Below are positions 31,556 to 40,324 of a stretch of DNA of 64,000 nt, piece by piece. The position numbers and the translations under genes are program-made. Numbering within the stretch: position 1 is the first letter of the stretch; every line of letters starts with the position of its first letter. The stretch comes from Lentzea xinjiangensis (GTDB taxonomy: Bacteria; Actinomycetota; Actinomycetes; Mycobacteriales; Pseudonocardiaceae): contig NZ_FOFR01000004.1 in NCBI RefSeq assembly GCF_900110955.1, positions 71,290 to 135,289 on the forward strand. The letters are read 5' to 3'. The notes beneath the pieces are model-generated. The model was not told the DNA's origin, ran no database searches, and saw nothing but the letters and a program-made list of their open reading frames with translations.

Positions 31556-33494
31556 CCAGCAGGTCGGTCACCTCGGCCGCGGTCAGGGCGGGCAGCAGCC
31601 CGATCACGCCGTCCGCGCCCGCGGCACGCCAGTGGTCCGCGTCGGTGGCGGTGTGCACCTCGTCGACGCCGAACCGCACGCCGAGGCTGTGCACCGTCGC
31701 GATGAGGTCGTGCATCGCCTGGCGCAGCGGGGAGTCCGGGTTCGGCGCGGGCGCTCGGGTGATCACCGCGCGGACCGGCACCTCGGTGAGCGCGGCCAGT
31801 TCGTCGTGGCCGCCGCGGAACCCGTCGAGCGCCGTCACGACGCCGCTGTCGTGCAGCACCACCGCGTTGTCGTCGCCGGCCAGCACCGACGAGATGTCCA
31901 GCGCGATCCGCAGCTTCTCGCGCGGCAGGCCCGTCTCGTCGAGCGCCCGCTTGACGTCGGCGACCAGGTCCTCGTCGCGGGACTGCAGGGCGCCGAGCCC
32001 GACGTGCAGCGTGGGCGCCCGGTCGCCGAACTCCGCCACCCACGCCGCGGCCTGGGCGCACGCCTCGCGCAGCAGCCACCTGCCGATCGGCAGGGACAGG
32101 CCCGTCGAGTCGGCGAGCTCCATGCAGTCGTTGTGGCTCAGGTCGTCCCAGTGCAGGCGGGCGACGGCGCCCAGCACCTCGTTGGTCTCCAGGCCGTGCA
32201 CCGGCGCGTAGAGGATCTTGATCTCGCCGTGCTCCCACGCGCCCGGCATCGACGCGGCCAGCGCGTACTTGCCGCGGCGGCGGGCGTCGTCGTGCGGGTC
32301 GTGCAACGCCCATTGGCGCTTGCCGCGCGCTTTGGCCTGGCGCAGCGCCGCGTTGGCGCACCGCATCAGCTCCGCCGCGGTCGCGAACGCCGGTGGCCGG
32401 TCCACCACGCCGATGCTCGCCGACAGCGCGATGCCGTGGTCGTCGACGAAGGTCGGCTCGGTGAGCGCCTCCTGGATCTCTTCGACGGTCGTGGTGACGT
32501 TGTCCGAGGTCGTCAGGAGCGCGAACTCGTCGCCGCCGATCCGCGCCAGCACCGCGTGCTTCTCGTCCGCGACCGCGCGCAGCCGGTTGGCGACGATCTT
32601 GAGCAGCTTGTCGCCGGTCTCGTGGCCGAGGCCGTTGTTGACGACCGAGAACGCGTCCAGGCCCAGGTGGTACAGGGTGATCGGCCTGCCGTCGAGCTGT
32701 CGTTCGAGCTGCGTGACGAAGTGCTGGCGGTTCGACAGGCCGGTGAGCGAGTCGTGCAGCAGCTGGTGGTCGAGGTTGCGCTGCAACAGGTGCAGCTCGC
32801 TGATGTCCTCGACCATCGTCACGAAGTGCGTCGGCGCGCCGTCGGCGTCGCGCAGCAACGACACGGCGAGGTGCACCCACACCGGCTCGCCGTCCGCGCG
32901 GATCAGCTTGCGCTGGTCGCGGAACCTGTCGACGCGCCCTTCGCGCACCCGCCGGTAGGAGACGCCCAGCGCCGCCGCGTCCTCGGGGTGGAAGAAGTCG
33001 ATCAGCGGTCGTGCACCGAGGTCCTCGCCCGACTCCAGACCCACGATCTCGGCGAGCGTGTCGTTCGCCTCCACGCACCGGTCGTCGAAGTCGGTGATCG
33101 CGATGCCCAGCGCGGAGGACTCGAACACCTCCTGGAACCGGGCCTGGCTGACCTTCAGCGTGCGCTCCACCCGCTGCTTGGCCCGCACGATGGCGACCTT
33201 GATCTGCTCCTGCTGGTCGAACGCGTCCATCCGCATCGCCTGCGCGTACGCGGAGCTCAACCTGGCGAGCAGAGGCAGCTCGAACGTGGGCGAGAGGACC
33301 TCGATCGTGACGCGCAACGAGTCCGGGCCGGTTGCGTGCAGTGACACCAATCGATTGGCAACCGATTCAGGTGACTCCGGTAGCTCCACCAGCGAATCGA
33401 GCAGAGCCTGCCTGATCTCGGCGCGGGACAGCGGGATGTACGCGGTCGAGGTCAGCGCGTTCATCCAGCGGGCGGCGAGCTCCGGAAGTTCCAT
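31521..33494 (-). CDS. PAS-GGDEF-degenerate EAL cyclic-di-GMP protein
   Basis: 657 aa from the ATG at 33492-33494; a longer frame exists. N-terminal helical region (1-125), PAS domain (~125-245; LGIAITDFDDRCVEANDTLAEI), GGDEF domain (~250-410) with intact active-site RIGGDEFALL, and a C-terminal EAL-like domain. The EAL signature is replaced by GAVARLHW, and the metal-binding Glu of the family's E-x-T/S is replaced in RIALDISSV. So diguanylate cyclase activity is likely and phosphodiesterase activity is not. Resembles the actinobacterial CdgA/RmdB architecture. No partner gene is adjacent. Confidence 0.87.
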   Translation of the reverse strand: MELPELAARWMNALTSTAYIPLSRAEIRQALLDSLVELPESPESVANRLVSLHATGPDSLRVTIEVLSPTFELPLLARLSSAYAQAMRMDAFDQQEQIKVAIVRAKQRVERTLKVSQARFQEVFESSALGIAITDFDDRCVEANDTLAEIVGLESGEDLGARPLIDFFHPEDAAALGVSYRRVREGRVDRFRDQRKLIRADGEPVWVHLAVSLLRDADGAPTHFVTMVEDISELHLLQRNLDHQLLHDSLTGLSNRQHFVTQLERQLDGRPITLYHLGLDAFSVVNNGLGHETGDKLLKIVANRLRAVADEKHAVLARIGGDEFALLTTSDNVTTTVEEIQEALTEPTFVDDHGIALSASIGVVDRPPAFATAAELMRCANAALRQAKARGKRQWALHDPHDDARRRGKYALAASMPGAWEHGEIKILYAPVHGLETNEVLGAVARLHWDDLSHNDCMELADSTGLSLPIGRWLLREACAQAAAWVAEFGDRAPTLHVGLGALQSRDEDLVADVKRALDETGLPREKLRIALDISSVLAGDDNAVVLHDSGVVTALDGFRGGHDELAALTEVPVRAVITRAPAPNPDSPLRQAMHDLIATVHSLGVRFGVDEVHTATDADHWRAAGADGVIGLLPALTAAEVTDLLARAASPPPAAS

Positions 33495-33547
33495 CCTGTG
33501 ACAGAGAGTACGGATTCCACCGACGCCCAGCCAATGCCGACGGGCCG

Positions 33548-34351
33548 CTAGACCTTGCGGCCCACCGCGGCGTAGATGCCCGCCTTGTCCGGATCGTCGG
33601 TGTTCGTGTCCTCCGGCCGCCACAGCGGCAGCGGGACGATGCCGGGCTCGATGAGTTCGAACCCGCCGAAGAGGCCCTCGATCTCGCCCTTCGTGCGCGG
33701 GAACATCGGGTTCTGGCTCTTCTTCATCACCTCGACGACCCCCGCCATCTCCGCGGGCTGGAGGTCCTGGGTGAACTGCGAGAACGCCAGGTAGCTGGCC
33801 GCGGGCACGGCGTCGCGGTACGCCGCGACGACCGCCTCCGGGTCCGCCTCCGGTGGCACGAAGTGGAAGACGCCGACCGTGAGCACGCCGACGGGCTGGG
33901 AGAAGTCGATCAGGCCGCTGTCCCGCGCGGCCTTGAGCACCGCGTCGGGCGCGGTCATGTCCTCCTGGACGACCGCCGCGCGCGGGTCCTCCTCCAGGAT
34001 GAGCTGGCTGTGCGCGACCGCGACCTCCTCGAAGTCCACGTACACGACGCGGGCCTCCGGGTCGGCTTTGCGGGCGATCTCGTGCACGTTGCCGACCGTC
34101 GGGATGCCGGAGCCGAGGTCGAGGAACTGGCGGATGCCCCGGTCCATCATGAACAGCACGGCCCGGCGCAGGAACGCCCTGTTCAGCCGCGCGATCGTGC
34201 GGGCGTTGGGCTGGGCCCGCAGGAACTTCTCCGCGAGCTCCCTGTCCGCGGCGAAGTTGTGGCCGCCGCCGAGCAGGTAGTCGTAGAGGCGTGCCGCGCT
34301 CGGCTTCCCCGTGTCGACGCCTTCCGGTACCCAGCTCATCCGTTCGGACAT
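33548..34351 (-). CDS. SAM-dependent methyltransferase-like protein, DUF574
   Basis: 267 aa. The family start VPEGVDTGKPSAARLYDYLLGG is followed by AADRELAEKFL and NRAFLRRAVLFM. The SAM site is FLDLGSGIPTVGNVHEIA near residue 75-92, with VVYVDFEEVAVAHS after it. The family is abundant in actinomycetes (Methyltransf_19), often of unknown substrate and often regulated through BldB/AbaA-type neighbours; none is seen here. It stands alone between the GGDEF gene and an MFS gene. Confidence 0.88.
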   Translation of the reverse strand: MSERMSWVPEGVDTGKPSAARLYDYLLGGGHNFAADRELAEKFLRAQPNARTIARLNRAFLRRAVLFMMDRGIRQFLDLGSGIPTVGNVHEIARKADPEARVVYVDFEEVAVAHSQLILEEDPRAAVVQEDMTAPDAVLKAARDSGLIDFSQPVGVLTVGVFHFVPPEADPEAVVAAYRDAVPAASYLAFSQFTQDLQPAEMAGVVEVMKKSQNPMFPRTKGEIEGLFGGFELIEPGIVPLPLWRPEDTNTDDPDKAGIYAAVGRKV

Positions 34352-34426
34352 GGGGCGAAGGCTACCGACGCGCCGCGCGGGTGCGCCAAGGGGCAGCGCC
34401 CTTCCTGGCTGACGCGAACGCCTCCC

Positions 34427-35461
34427 TCACCGGAGAACGCCGATCAACGCCGTGGCGACGGCGACGCCCAGCGCCGTCCCGAGGCCGCGCGCGACGTTGA
34501 CCAGCCCGCTGCCGAGGCCCGCCGACGACTCGGGCAACGCGCTCATGACGCGTTTCGTGCAGGCCGGCGCGATGATCCCGAGCCCGGCGCCGGCCACGAC
34601 GAGCTGAAGTGCCTGCGGCACTGGCAGAACCGGCGCGATGGCGACCAGCAGCGCACCGGTGGTGACGCCCCGCTTGTGCAGGGTGGTCGCCGCGATGGCG
34701 AACCCGATCGGCAGCGCTGCGGTCGTGAGTCCTATCTCCGCCAACGGTTTTTCCACGACGAACGGCAGCAACGCCATCGGCGCGAACAACGCGGCGTAGG
34801 CGAGCAGCACGCCCACCAGCCCCGGCAGGACCTTCCAGGTGGCTCTTCCCTTGTCCCCGGCGGTTCTCGTGCGGGGGAGCAGGTAGTGGCCCGCGACCAC
34901 GGCCACGACCCCGACGGGCACGTTGATCGCGAACACGGCCTGCCAGCCGAAGTGCTCGGTGAGGTACCCGCCGGCCAGCGGCCCGGCCGCCAGTCCGGCC
35001 GCCTGCGCCGCGGCCTGGACGCCGAGCGCCTTCCGCCGCTGCTCGGGCGCCACCGCCGCGGTGACCAGCGCGACGCTGTTGGCCTGCAACATCGCCGCCC
35101 CCGCCGCCTGGGCGACGCGGGCGGCGATCAGCGCGCCGAAGGTCGGCGCGCACGCGCACGCCGCGGACGCGACGGTGAACAGCGCGAAGCCGTGGACGTA
35201 GACCACCTTGCGGCCCACCCGGTCCGCGATCCTGCCCAGTGGGACGAGCAGCGCCACGAGGGTGATCAGGTAGCTGAGCGAGATCCACTCCGGATCGGCG
35301 CCGAAGTGGGCGCTCATCGCCGGGAACGCGAGCGTGACGATCGAGGCGTCGAGCTGCCCCATGAACGCCCCGAAGCAGACCGTCGCGATGACCAGCCAAG
35401 GCGCGTACGGCCGACGGGCGATCCACGCCGGTCTGGGTGACTCCGTGACCAACCAGTTCAT
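34427..35461 (-). CDS. Short DHA2-type MFS efflux transporter
   Basis: 344 aa, with DHA2 hallmarks: QLDASIVTLAFPAM (motif D1), LGRIADRVGRKVVY (motif A), and LGVQAAAQAAGLAAGPLAGGYLTEHFGWQAVFAINVPVG (motif C region, given in parts: AAGPLAGGYL, FGWQAVFAINVP). Usual DHA2 members have 14 helices and ~450-500 residues, so about four helices' worth is missing after residue ~210. It may be a small natural variant or an internally deleted gene. It is divergent from a MarR gene over a 57-bp shared promoter. Confidence 0.82.
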   Translation of the reverse strand: MNWLVTESPRPAWIARRPYAPWLVIATVCFGAFMGQLDASIVTLAFPAMSAHFGADPEWISLSYLITLVALLVPLGRIADRVGRKVVYVHGFALFTVASAACACAPTFGALIAARVAQAAGAAMLQANSVALVTAAVAPEQRRKALGVQAAAQAAGLAAGPLAGGYLTEHFGWQAVFAINVPVGVVAVVAGHYLLPRTRTAGDKGRATWKVLPGLVGVLLAYAALFAPMALLPFVVEKPLAEIGLTTAALPIGFAIAATTLHKRGVTTGALLVAIAPVLPVPQALQLVVAGAGLGIIAPACTKRVMSALPESSAGLGSGLVNVARGLGTALGVAVATALIGVLR

Positions 35462-35518
35462 CGTGGTCCGATTATATCTGAACCAGAGCTATTGTCCGGA
35501 GTTCAGTAAGATTTCCGC
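35462..35518. promoter_or_regulatory. MFS/MarR divergent promoter with inverted repeat
   Basis: The 57-bp gap contains CTGAAC (35479-35484) and GTTCAG (35501-35506) as inverted half sites and two GTCCG copies (35466-35470, 35494-35498). The AT-rich TTATAT (35472-35477) could be a -10 element. MarR regulators commonly bind such palindromes and repress a divergent efflux gene. Confidence 0.5.
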
Positions 35519-35962
35519 ATGTCAGACGAAGCTCGCACGCTCACCGACGTCGTCACTCGTCTGCGCCGGGCGCTGCGGACGAGCATCCGTGCGGACTGGC
35601 CGTGGGAGTCGCTGCCGATGGCGCAGGTAGAACTGCTGCAGACCCTCGCGGAGCGTCCGCCGATGAAGGTCGGCGACCTCGCCGCGGCGTTGCGGCTCGC
35701 CCCCAACACCGTCTCCGGCCTGGTGTCCCAGCTGATCGACTCCGGCCTCGTCGTGCGCGGCGGAGACCCCAGGGACAGACGGGTAGCGCGGCTGTCCGTC
35801 TCACCTCGTGGACACGAGCAACTGCTCGTCTGGCAGCGCGAGCACGAGAAGCGGATCGGCTCCGCGCTCTCGAAGCTGGAGCCCTCGGAGCGCGAGGACG
35901 TCGTGCGCGCCCTGAAGGCCCTGGACCACCTGGTGGAGCACCTTGCCGAACCCACGGCCTGA
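35519..35962 (+). CDS. MarR-family regulator
   Basis: 147 aa. Winged helix: VELLQTLAERPPMKVGDLAAAL, then LAPNTVSGLVSQLIDSGLVV (recognition helix) and the wing GGDPRDRRVARLSVSPRG with the conserved DxRxxR. It likely represses the divergent MFS gene. Its 3' end overlaps the first crcB gene by 20 bp, so the fluoride-channel genes may share its transcript. Confidence 0.88.
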   Translation: MSDEARTLTDVVTRLRRALRTSIRADWPWESLPMAQVELLQTLAERPPMKVGDLAAALRLAPNTVSGLVSQLIDSGLVVRGGDPRDRRVARLSVSPRGHEQLLVWQREHEKRIGSALSKLEPSEREDVVRALKALDHLVEHLAEPTA

Positions 35963-36269
35963 GCGCCCGCTGGCCTTCGTGTCGCTGGTGTCCCTCGGCG
36001 GCGGCCTCGGCGGTGTGGCGCGCTACGGCCTGACGTCGCTGGTGCCGGGCGCGTGGGGACTGTTCCTGATCAACGTGCTGGGTTCGTTCTTGATCGGGGT
36101 GTTGATGGGGCTGGTGCCCCGGCCGTTGGTGCGCGCGTTCTTCGGTGTGGGACTCCTGGGCGGCTTCACGACCTTCTCGTCGTACGCGGCGTCGTGGTCC
36201 TGGGCTTTGGTGGCGACGCCGGTGTGCGCCGTGGCGGCGGCGTTCCTCGGGCTGCGGGTGGCGCGGTGA
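35943..36269 (+). CDS. crcB: CrcB/Fluc fluoride channel subunit 1
   Basis: 108 aa, TTG start at 35943 inside the MarR gene. Four membrane helices with GGGLGGVARYGLTS (N-terminal motif), LFLINVLGSFLIGVLMG (pore Asn) and GLLGGFTTFSSYA (the Phe-box and Thr/Ser track). Exports fluoride as a dimer. The GTGA overlap with the next crcB suggests a heterodimer, as in other Gram-positive bacteria with paired genes. No fluoride riboswitch is seen immediately upstream. Confidence 0.9.
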   Translation: MPNPRPERPLAFVSLVSLGGGLGGVARYGLTSLVPGAWGLFLINVLGSFLIGVLMGLVPRPLVRAFFGVGLLGGFTTFSSYAASWSWALVATPVCAVAAAFLGLRVAR

Positions 36270-36604
36270 CCCTGCTCGCGGTGTTCTTCGGAGCCGCCCT
36301 CGGGGCTCCTTGCCGGTACCTGCTCGACCGGTTCGTGCAGTCGCGGCACTCGTCGGACTTCCCCTGGGGCACCCTGGTGGTCAACGTCGTGGGGTGCTTC
36401 CTCATCGGCTTCGTCGCCGGCACGTCCTGGATGCCGTTGCTCGGCATCGGCTTTTGTGGCGGGCTCACGACCTACTCGACGTTCGGCTACGAGACGGTGA
36501 AGTTGCTGGAGGCGGAGCGGTACCGCGCCGCGCTGGTGAACGTGGTGGTCAGCGTGGCGCTCGGGGTGGGGGCGGCAGCGGTTGGCCTTGGCTTGGCACG
36601 CTGA
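36266..36604 (+). CDS. crcB: CrcB/Fluc fluoride channel subunit 2
   Basis: 112 aa from the GTG at 36266 overlapping the previous stop. LAVFFGAALGAPCRYLLDRF, WGTLVVNVVGCFLIGFVAG and GFCGGLTTYSTFGYET carry the family motifs. Partner of the preceding subunit. The 3' end overlaps the convergent unknown gene by 56 bp, an unusually long overlap. Confidence 0.9.
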   Translation: MTLLAVFFGAALGAPCRYLLDRFVQSRHSSDFPWGTLVVNVVGCFLIGFVAGTSWMPLLGIGFCGGLTTYSTFGYETVKLLEAERYRAALVNVVVSVALGVGAAAVGLGLAR

Positions 36605-37382
36605 TCTCCCGGTTCCTCCACGCGTTGACGTACATCCGCACGGGTTCGGGAAAACAGGGGTCACTCCGCACCTTGTTCCTCGGCAGGCCTTCGAGTTCGA
36701 AGTACGGCAGGCTGAGCACCAGCCTCAACGCAGTGATGCCGCTGCTCAGGTCCGGCATGGCCGGCAGCAGGTCCGAGCCGGGGAAGGTGGGTTCGCTGAA
36801 CCACGGCGTGTCCTGCTCGGTCATCGCGACAGCGAGCCGGTCGTCGGCGACGCGGGAGATGTCCTTCACCAGCCGAAGGCGCTTCTCCGCCACGCTGGAC
36901 AGGAACCAGTTGTGGTAGTTGCAGCGGTGGTAGAGGGCCGACACCCCGTGGCGGCGAACGACTTCCTCCAGCAGTGGGGAGTCATCACTGGACAGCGTGG
37001 TGGCCCAGGTGGAGGCCATCCGCAGCTCGTGGAGAGCTTCGCGGTGCTCGCTCGAGAGGTCGTCGTGGAGCTGGAGGACGATCTGCGCCACCACATCCCA
37101 TTGCCCGCCTCTTTCCTTGAGCTTGAGCGCCTTCCTCAGCTCTGCGGCGGTGTGGTGGGTGCGGACGAGGCACCGGCTGATCGAGGCCTGCGGCTGACGC
37201 GGACCGCGACTCCAACCCGACGTCGGCGGGCGGCCGCGGAGCAAGGCGGTGCGCCCGGCGCCGTACCGGCGCGGTGGCACCACCTCGGACGGCGGAAGAG
37301 GAACGGGCTGGGAGGCCCTGGGGGCGAGCTGGTCGCCGACGAGCGGTGCGATGTGGTCACCTGCCGCCTGCACGCACGCCAC
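36549..37382 (-). CDS. Unknown soluble protein downstream of the HelD gene
   Basis: Up to 277 aa; family not recognised. From about residue 75 onward codon use is strongly NNC/NNG and the protein looks folded (AELRKALKLKERGGQWDVVA, LSSEHREALHELRMAS, RRHGVSALYHRCNYHNW, DRLAVAMTEQDTPWFSEP). The N-terminal ~70 residues are Pro/Arg-rich and may not be translated, so the start is uncertain (GTG at 37382 is the longest). It begins 20 bp after the HelD stop on the same strand, suggesting co-transcription. Confidence 0.55.
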   Translation of the reverse strand: MACVQAAGDHIAPLVGDQLAPRASQPVPLPPSEVVPPRRYGAGRTALLRGRPPTSGWSRGPRQPQASISRCLVRTHHTAAELRKALKLKERGGQWDVVAQIVLQLHDDLSSEHREALHELRMASTWATTLSSDDSPLLEEVVRRHGVSALYHRCNYHNWFLSSVAEKRLRLVKDISRVADDRLAVAMTEQDTPWFSEPTFPGSDLLPAMPDLSSGITALRLVLSLPYFELEGLPRNKVRSDPCFPEPVRMYVNAWRNREISVPSQGQPLPPPPRAPR

Positions 37383-37401
37383 CCAGGGCTCCGAGCGTTC
37401 G

Positions 37402-39669
37402 CTAGGAAACGTCCTTCAGCCGGGATAGCACATCGGGCAGCGTTCCGGTGTGCACGACGCCAAGTCGTTGCGTGGCACGGGTCAGCGCGACGTACAGGTC
37501 CGAGGCGCCGCGCGGCGACTCCGCCAGGATCCCGTCCGGGTCGACCACGACGACCGAGTCGAACTCCAGACCCTTCGCGTCGGTCACGCCGAGCACCACG
37601 ACCTGCGCCTCCTCCAGGTCGTTGCCCTCGGACGACCCCGGCACCGCGGCGACGACCGCGGAACCCACCGACGGCAGCAGGGCTTCCGGCACGATCACCG
37701 CGATCTTGCCGTCGCCGACCGCGGTCACCTCGCGGGCGATCAGTGCGGGCACCTCGGCGTCGAACGACGAGACCGTCGCGACCCAGGGCGGCACACCGGT
37801 TTCCCGCACCGACGTCGGCGGCACCAGGGCCGGGTCCACCGACGCGAGCACGTCCGCGGCCACCTCCATGATCTCGGCCGGCGTGCGGTAGTTGACCGTC
37901 AGCTCGGTGAGGCGCCAGCGGTTCTGCACGTACGGGGACAGCACGGCGCCCCATGAAGTGGCGCCGCCGATGTCACCGGTCTGCGCGATGTCGCCGACGA
38001 CCGTCATGGACTTGCTGGGGCAGCGGCGCATCAGCGTGCGCCACGCCATCGCCGACAGCTCTTGGGCCTCGTCCACGATGATGTGGCCGAACGTCCAGGT
38101 GCGGTCCGCCGCGGCGCGTTCCGCCGCGGTCTCGTAGCGGTCGACGCCGTGGCGCTCGGCCAGGCGGTAGGCGTCCATCAGGTCCGTGGCCATCAGGATC
38201 TCGGGGTCCGCGTCGTCCTCCAGGTCGAGGATGTCGAGGACGCCCTGCGCGTACTCGATGGCCTGGCGGCGCTGGCGTTCCGCGCGGGCCTTGGCCTCGG
38301 TGTCGTCCTCGCCGAGCAGCTCCGCGGCCTCGTCGAGCAGCGGCACGTCCGCCGGGGTCCAGTCGTCGGTGGACCGCTGCAGCAGGTCGCGTTCCTCGCG
38401 GCTGAACTTCGACATCGCGCGGTTGCGGCGCTTCGGGTTCGCGTAGAGTTCCGAGAGCAGCGAGAACGGCGTCAGCACCGGCCACAGCGACGAGATCGCG
38501 GCCTGCACCTCCTCGGACTCGCGCAGCTCGCGGCGGATGTCGTCCACGTCCGTCTTGTCCAGCAGGTGGCCGCCGAGGCGCGAGACCACCATGCCCGCCA
38601 GGGTCGAGATGATCTCGCGGGCGAACGTGCGGCGGGCCTCGTTGTGCGGGCGGCGGGTGCGGCGCGCCCTGCCCCGCGCGTCGGAGATCGCCCGCCGGTC
38701 CAGGCGCAGCACGTCGTTGTCGAAGCGGATCTCGACGAACGGCGGCGCTTCCTGGCGGTCGCGCACGGCCGCGGCGATCACGTCCGCCATCTCGATGCGG
38801 CCCTTGATCGCGGCGACCTCGGCGGACTCCCGGCCGGTCGCCGTCAGGTTCGGGTACAGCTCGCCGACGGTGGACAGCAGGACGCCGGTCTCGCCCAGCG
38901 ACGGCAGGACCTGGCTGATGTACCGCAGGAAGGTGGTGTTCGGGCCGACCACCAGGACACCGCGTTTCGCCAACTGCCGGCGGTGTGTGTACAGCAGGTA
39001 CGCGGCGCGGTGCAGGGCCACCGCGGTCTTGCCGGTGCCCGGTCCGCCCTGCACGACGACGACGCCGTTGAGCTCGGACCGGATGATGACGTCCTGCTCG
39101 GCCTGGATCGTCGCGACGATGTCGCTCATCTGGCCGGTGCGCGACTCGTTCAGCGCGGCCAGCAGGGTCGCCTCGCCGGTCAGGCCCTCGCTGCGCGAGG
39201 CGTCGGCCGAGTTGATGTCGAGCACCTCGTCGTCGAGGCCGATCACCTTGCGCGAGCGGGTGCGCAGGTGCCTGCGCCGCCGCACGCCGTCGGGGGAGGC
39301 GGCGGTGGCGAGGTAGAACGGCCTGGCGGCGGGCGCGCGCCAGTCCATCAGCAGCGGCTCGTATTCCTTGTCCTCGTCGAAGAGACCGATTCGGCCGATG
39401 TAGAAGCGGTCACCGTTGTGGAAATCGAGCCGGCCGAACGCGAGGCCGTTCTCGACCGCGCTGTACTGAGCCAATTGATCGGTGTACATCGCGACGGAGG
39501 TGTCGCGCTCGGACCGCATCTGGTGCGTGCCGCCGGTCTGTCGCAACGATTGTGCGAGTCGTTTCGACGTCTGTTCGCGGAGGTCGTCGAGCCGGCCGTA
39601 CAACATGGCCACGTATTCCTGCTCCGGCTCCATTTCGGCGAGCCGGAGGTCATCGGAGGGGCTTGACAA
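37402..39669 (-). CDS. HelD-type RNA polymerase-associated ATPase (UvrD-like)
   Basis: Up to 755 aa, TTG start with GAGG upstream; ATG at 39631-39633 is an alternative. An N-terminal coiled coil (YVAMLYGRLDDLREQTSKRL), then YIGRIGLFDEDKEYEPLLMDWRAP, typical of HelD. P-loop VVQGGPGTGKTAVALHRAAY near 205-225, IIVDEAQELSAMAWRTLMRR (motif II) near 540, VVGDIAQTGDIGG (motif III) and GLEFDSVVVVDPD / LYVALTRATQRL at the end (motifs V-VI). HelD removes stalled RNA polymerase from DNA and in some actinobacteria contributes to rifampicin tolerance. Confidence 0.87.
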   Translation of the reverse strand: MSSPSDDLRLAEMEPEQEYVAMLYGRLDDLREQTSKRLAQSLRQTGGTHQMRSERDTSVAMYTDQLAQYSAVENGLAFGRLDFHNGDRFYIGRIGLFDEDKEYEPLLMDWRAPAARPFYLATAASPDGVRRRRHLRTRSRKVIGLDDEVLDINSADASRSEGLTGEATLLAALNESRTGQMSDIVATIQAEQDVIIRSELNGVVVVQGGPGTGKTAVALHRAAYLLYTHRRQLAKRGVLVVGPNTTFLRYISQVLPSLGETGVLLSTVGELYPNLTATGRESAEVAAIKGRIEMADVIAAAVRDRQEAPPFVEIRFDNDVLRLDRRAISDARGRARRTRRPHNEARRTFAREIISTLAGMVVSRLGGHLLDKTDVDDIRRELRESEEVQAAISSLWPVLTPFSLLSELYANPKRRNRAMSKFSREERDLLQRSTDDWTPADVPLLDEAAELLGEDDTEAKARAERQRRQAIEYAQGVLDILDLEDDADPEILMATDLMDAYRLAERHGVDRYETAAERAAADRTWTFGHIIVDEAQELSAMAWRTLMRRCPSKSMTVVGDIAQTGDIGGATSWGAVLSPYVQNRWRLTELTVNYRTPAEIMEVAADVLASVDPALVPPTSVRETGVPPWVATVSSFDAEVPALIAREVTAVGDGKIAVIVPEALLPSVGSAVVAAVPGSSEGNDLEEAQVVVLGVTDAKGLEFDSVVVVDPDGILAESPRGASDLYVALTRATQRLGVVHTGTLPDVLSRLKDVS

Positions 39670-39759
39670 CGTGCCTCATTTCTCGATACGCTGCGACGTC
39701 GGGTTTTAATCCGTGTCGCACATTCCTGCTCGCACCACCGTCGGACGAGCGCAGACTGT

Positions 39760-40188
39760 CTAATCTACACGCAGATCCGCGTGGTGCAGGTACGCCTTCC
39801 GCAGCAGTGTGGTGAGTTCAACCCGTTCCTGCGGGGTCAGCGGCGCGAGCAGCTCGTCCTCGTGCGCGCGAGCCGCCTCCAGCCGCTCGCGCAGCGCCTC
39901 CCGCCCGGCGTCGGTGATCGACACGGTGAAGCGCCGCCGGTCCCGCTCGTCCCTCCTGCGCCGGGCGAACCCACGGCCCTCCAGGTCGTCCAGCACCGAC
40001 ACGAGGTCGCTGGGATCCATCCGCACCCGGTCGCTGATCCGCTTTTGCGCCACGGCTTCGCGCTCCGCGAGGTGCGCGAGCACCGTCAGGTGCGGGCCGC
40101 GCAGGTCGGCCCGCGCGATCCGGCGCATCTCCCGCACGAGCTGGAGCATCAGGTAGCTCGGGAGGCGAAGAAGCTGATCGATGCTCAT
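39760..40188 (-). CDS. MarR-family regulator
   Basis: 142 aa from the ATG at 40186-40188; ATG 40198-40200 is in frame. HTH: PHLTVLAHLAEREAVAQKRISDRV, then MDPSDLVSVLDDLEGRGFA and the wing RRRDERDRRRFTVSITDAG. The two ATGs lie in an imperfect palindrome ATGCTGATC...AGCAT (40181-40200) that may be its own operator. Target genes are not evident: the HelD gene lies downstream on the same strand and a membrane gene upstream is divergent. Confidence 0.85.
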   Translation of the reverse strand: MSIDQLLRLPSYLMLQLVREMRRIARADLRGPHLTVLAHLAEREAVAQKRISDRVRMDPSDLVSVLDDLEGRGFARRRRDERDRRRFTVSITDAGREALRERLEAARAHEDELLAPLTPQERVELTTLLRKAYLHHADLRVD

Positions 40189-40324
40189 GTAGATCAGCAT
40201 AGGAAAAATCTGTCCCCCGATAGTGGGTAGCGCTGCGTGACGAACGCACCCGGGCGGGGGCCGTGCGGGTGAGCGTCGGGGTGACGTTTCCCCGCGAACC
40301 ACCTGGGAGCGGCAAGGTGGGGGT

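Noticed and set aside
32000-34000. Long rightward frame opposite the GGDEF gene
   Set aside because: It is rich in Arg/Ala/His without domain features and mirrors the strong codon bias of the leftward gene; it is a high-GC shadow frame.
39650-39690. Rifampicin-associated element (RAE) before the HelD gene
   Set aside because: GGGGCTTG occurs at 39658-39665, but the inverted right half is missing and the match overlaps the coding start.
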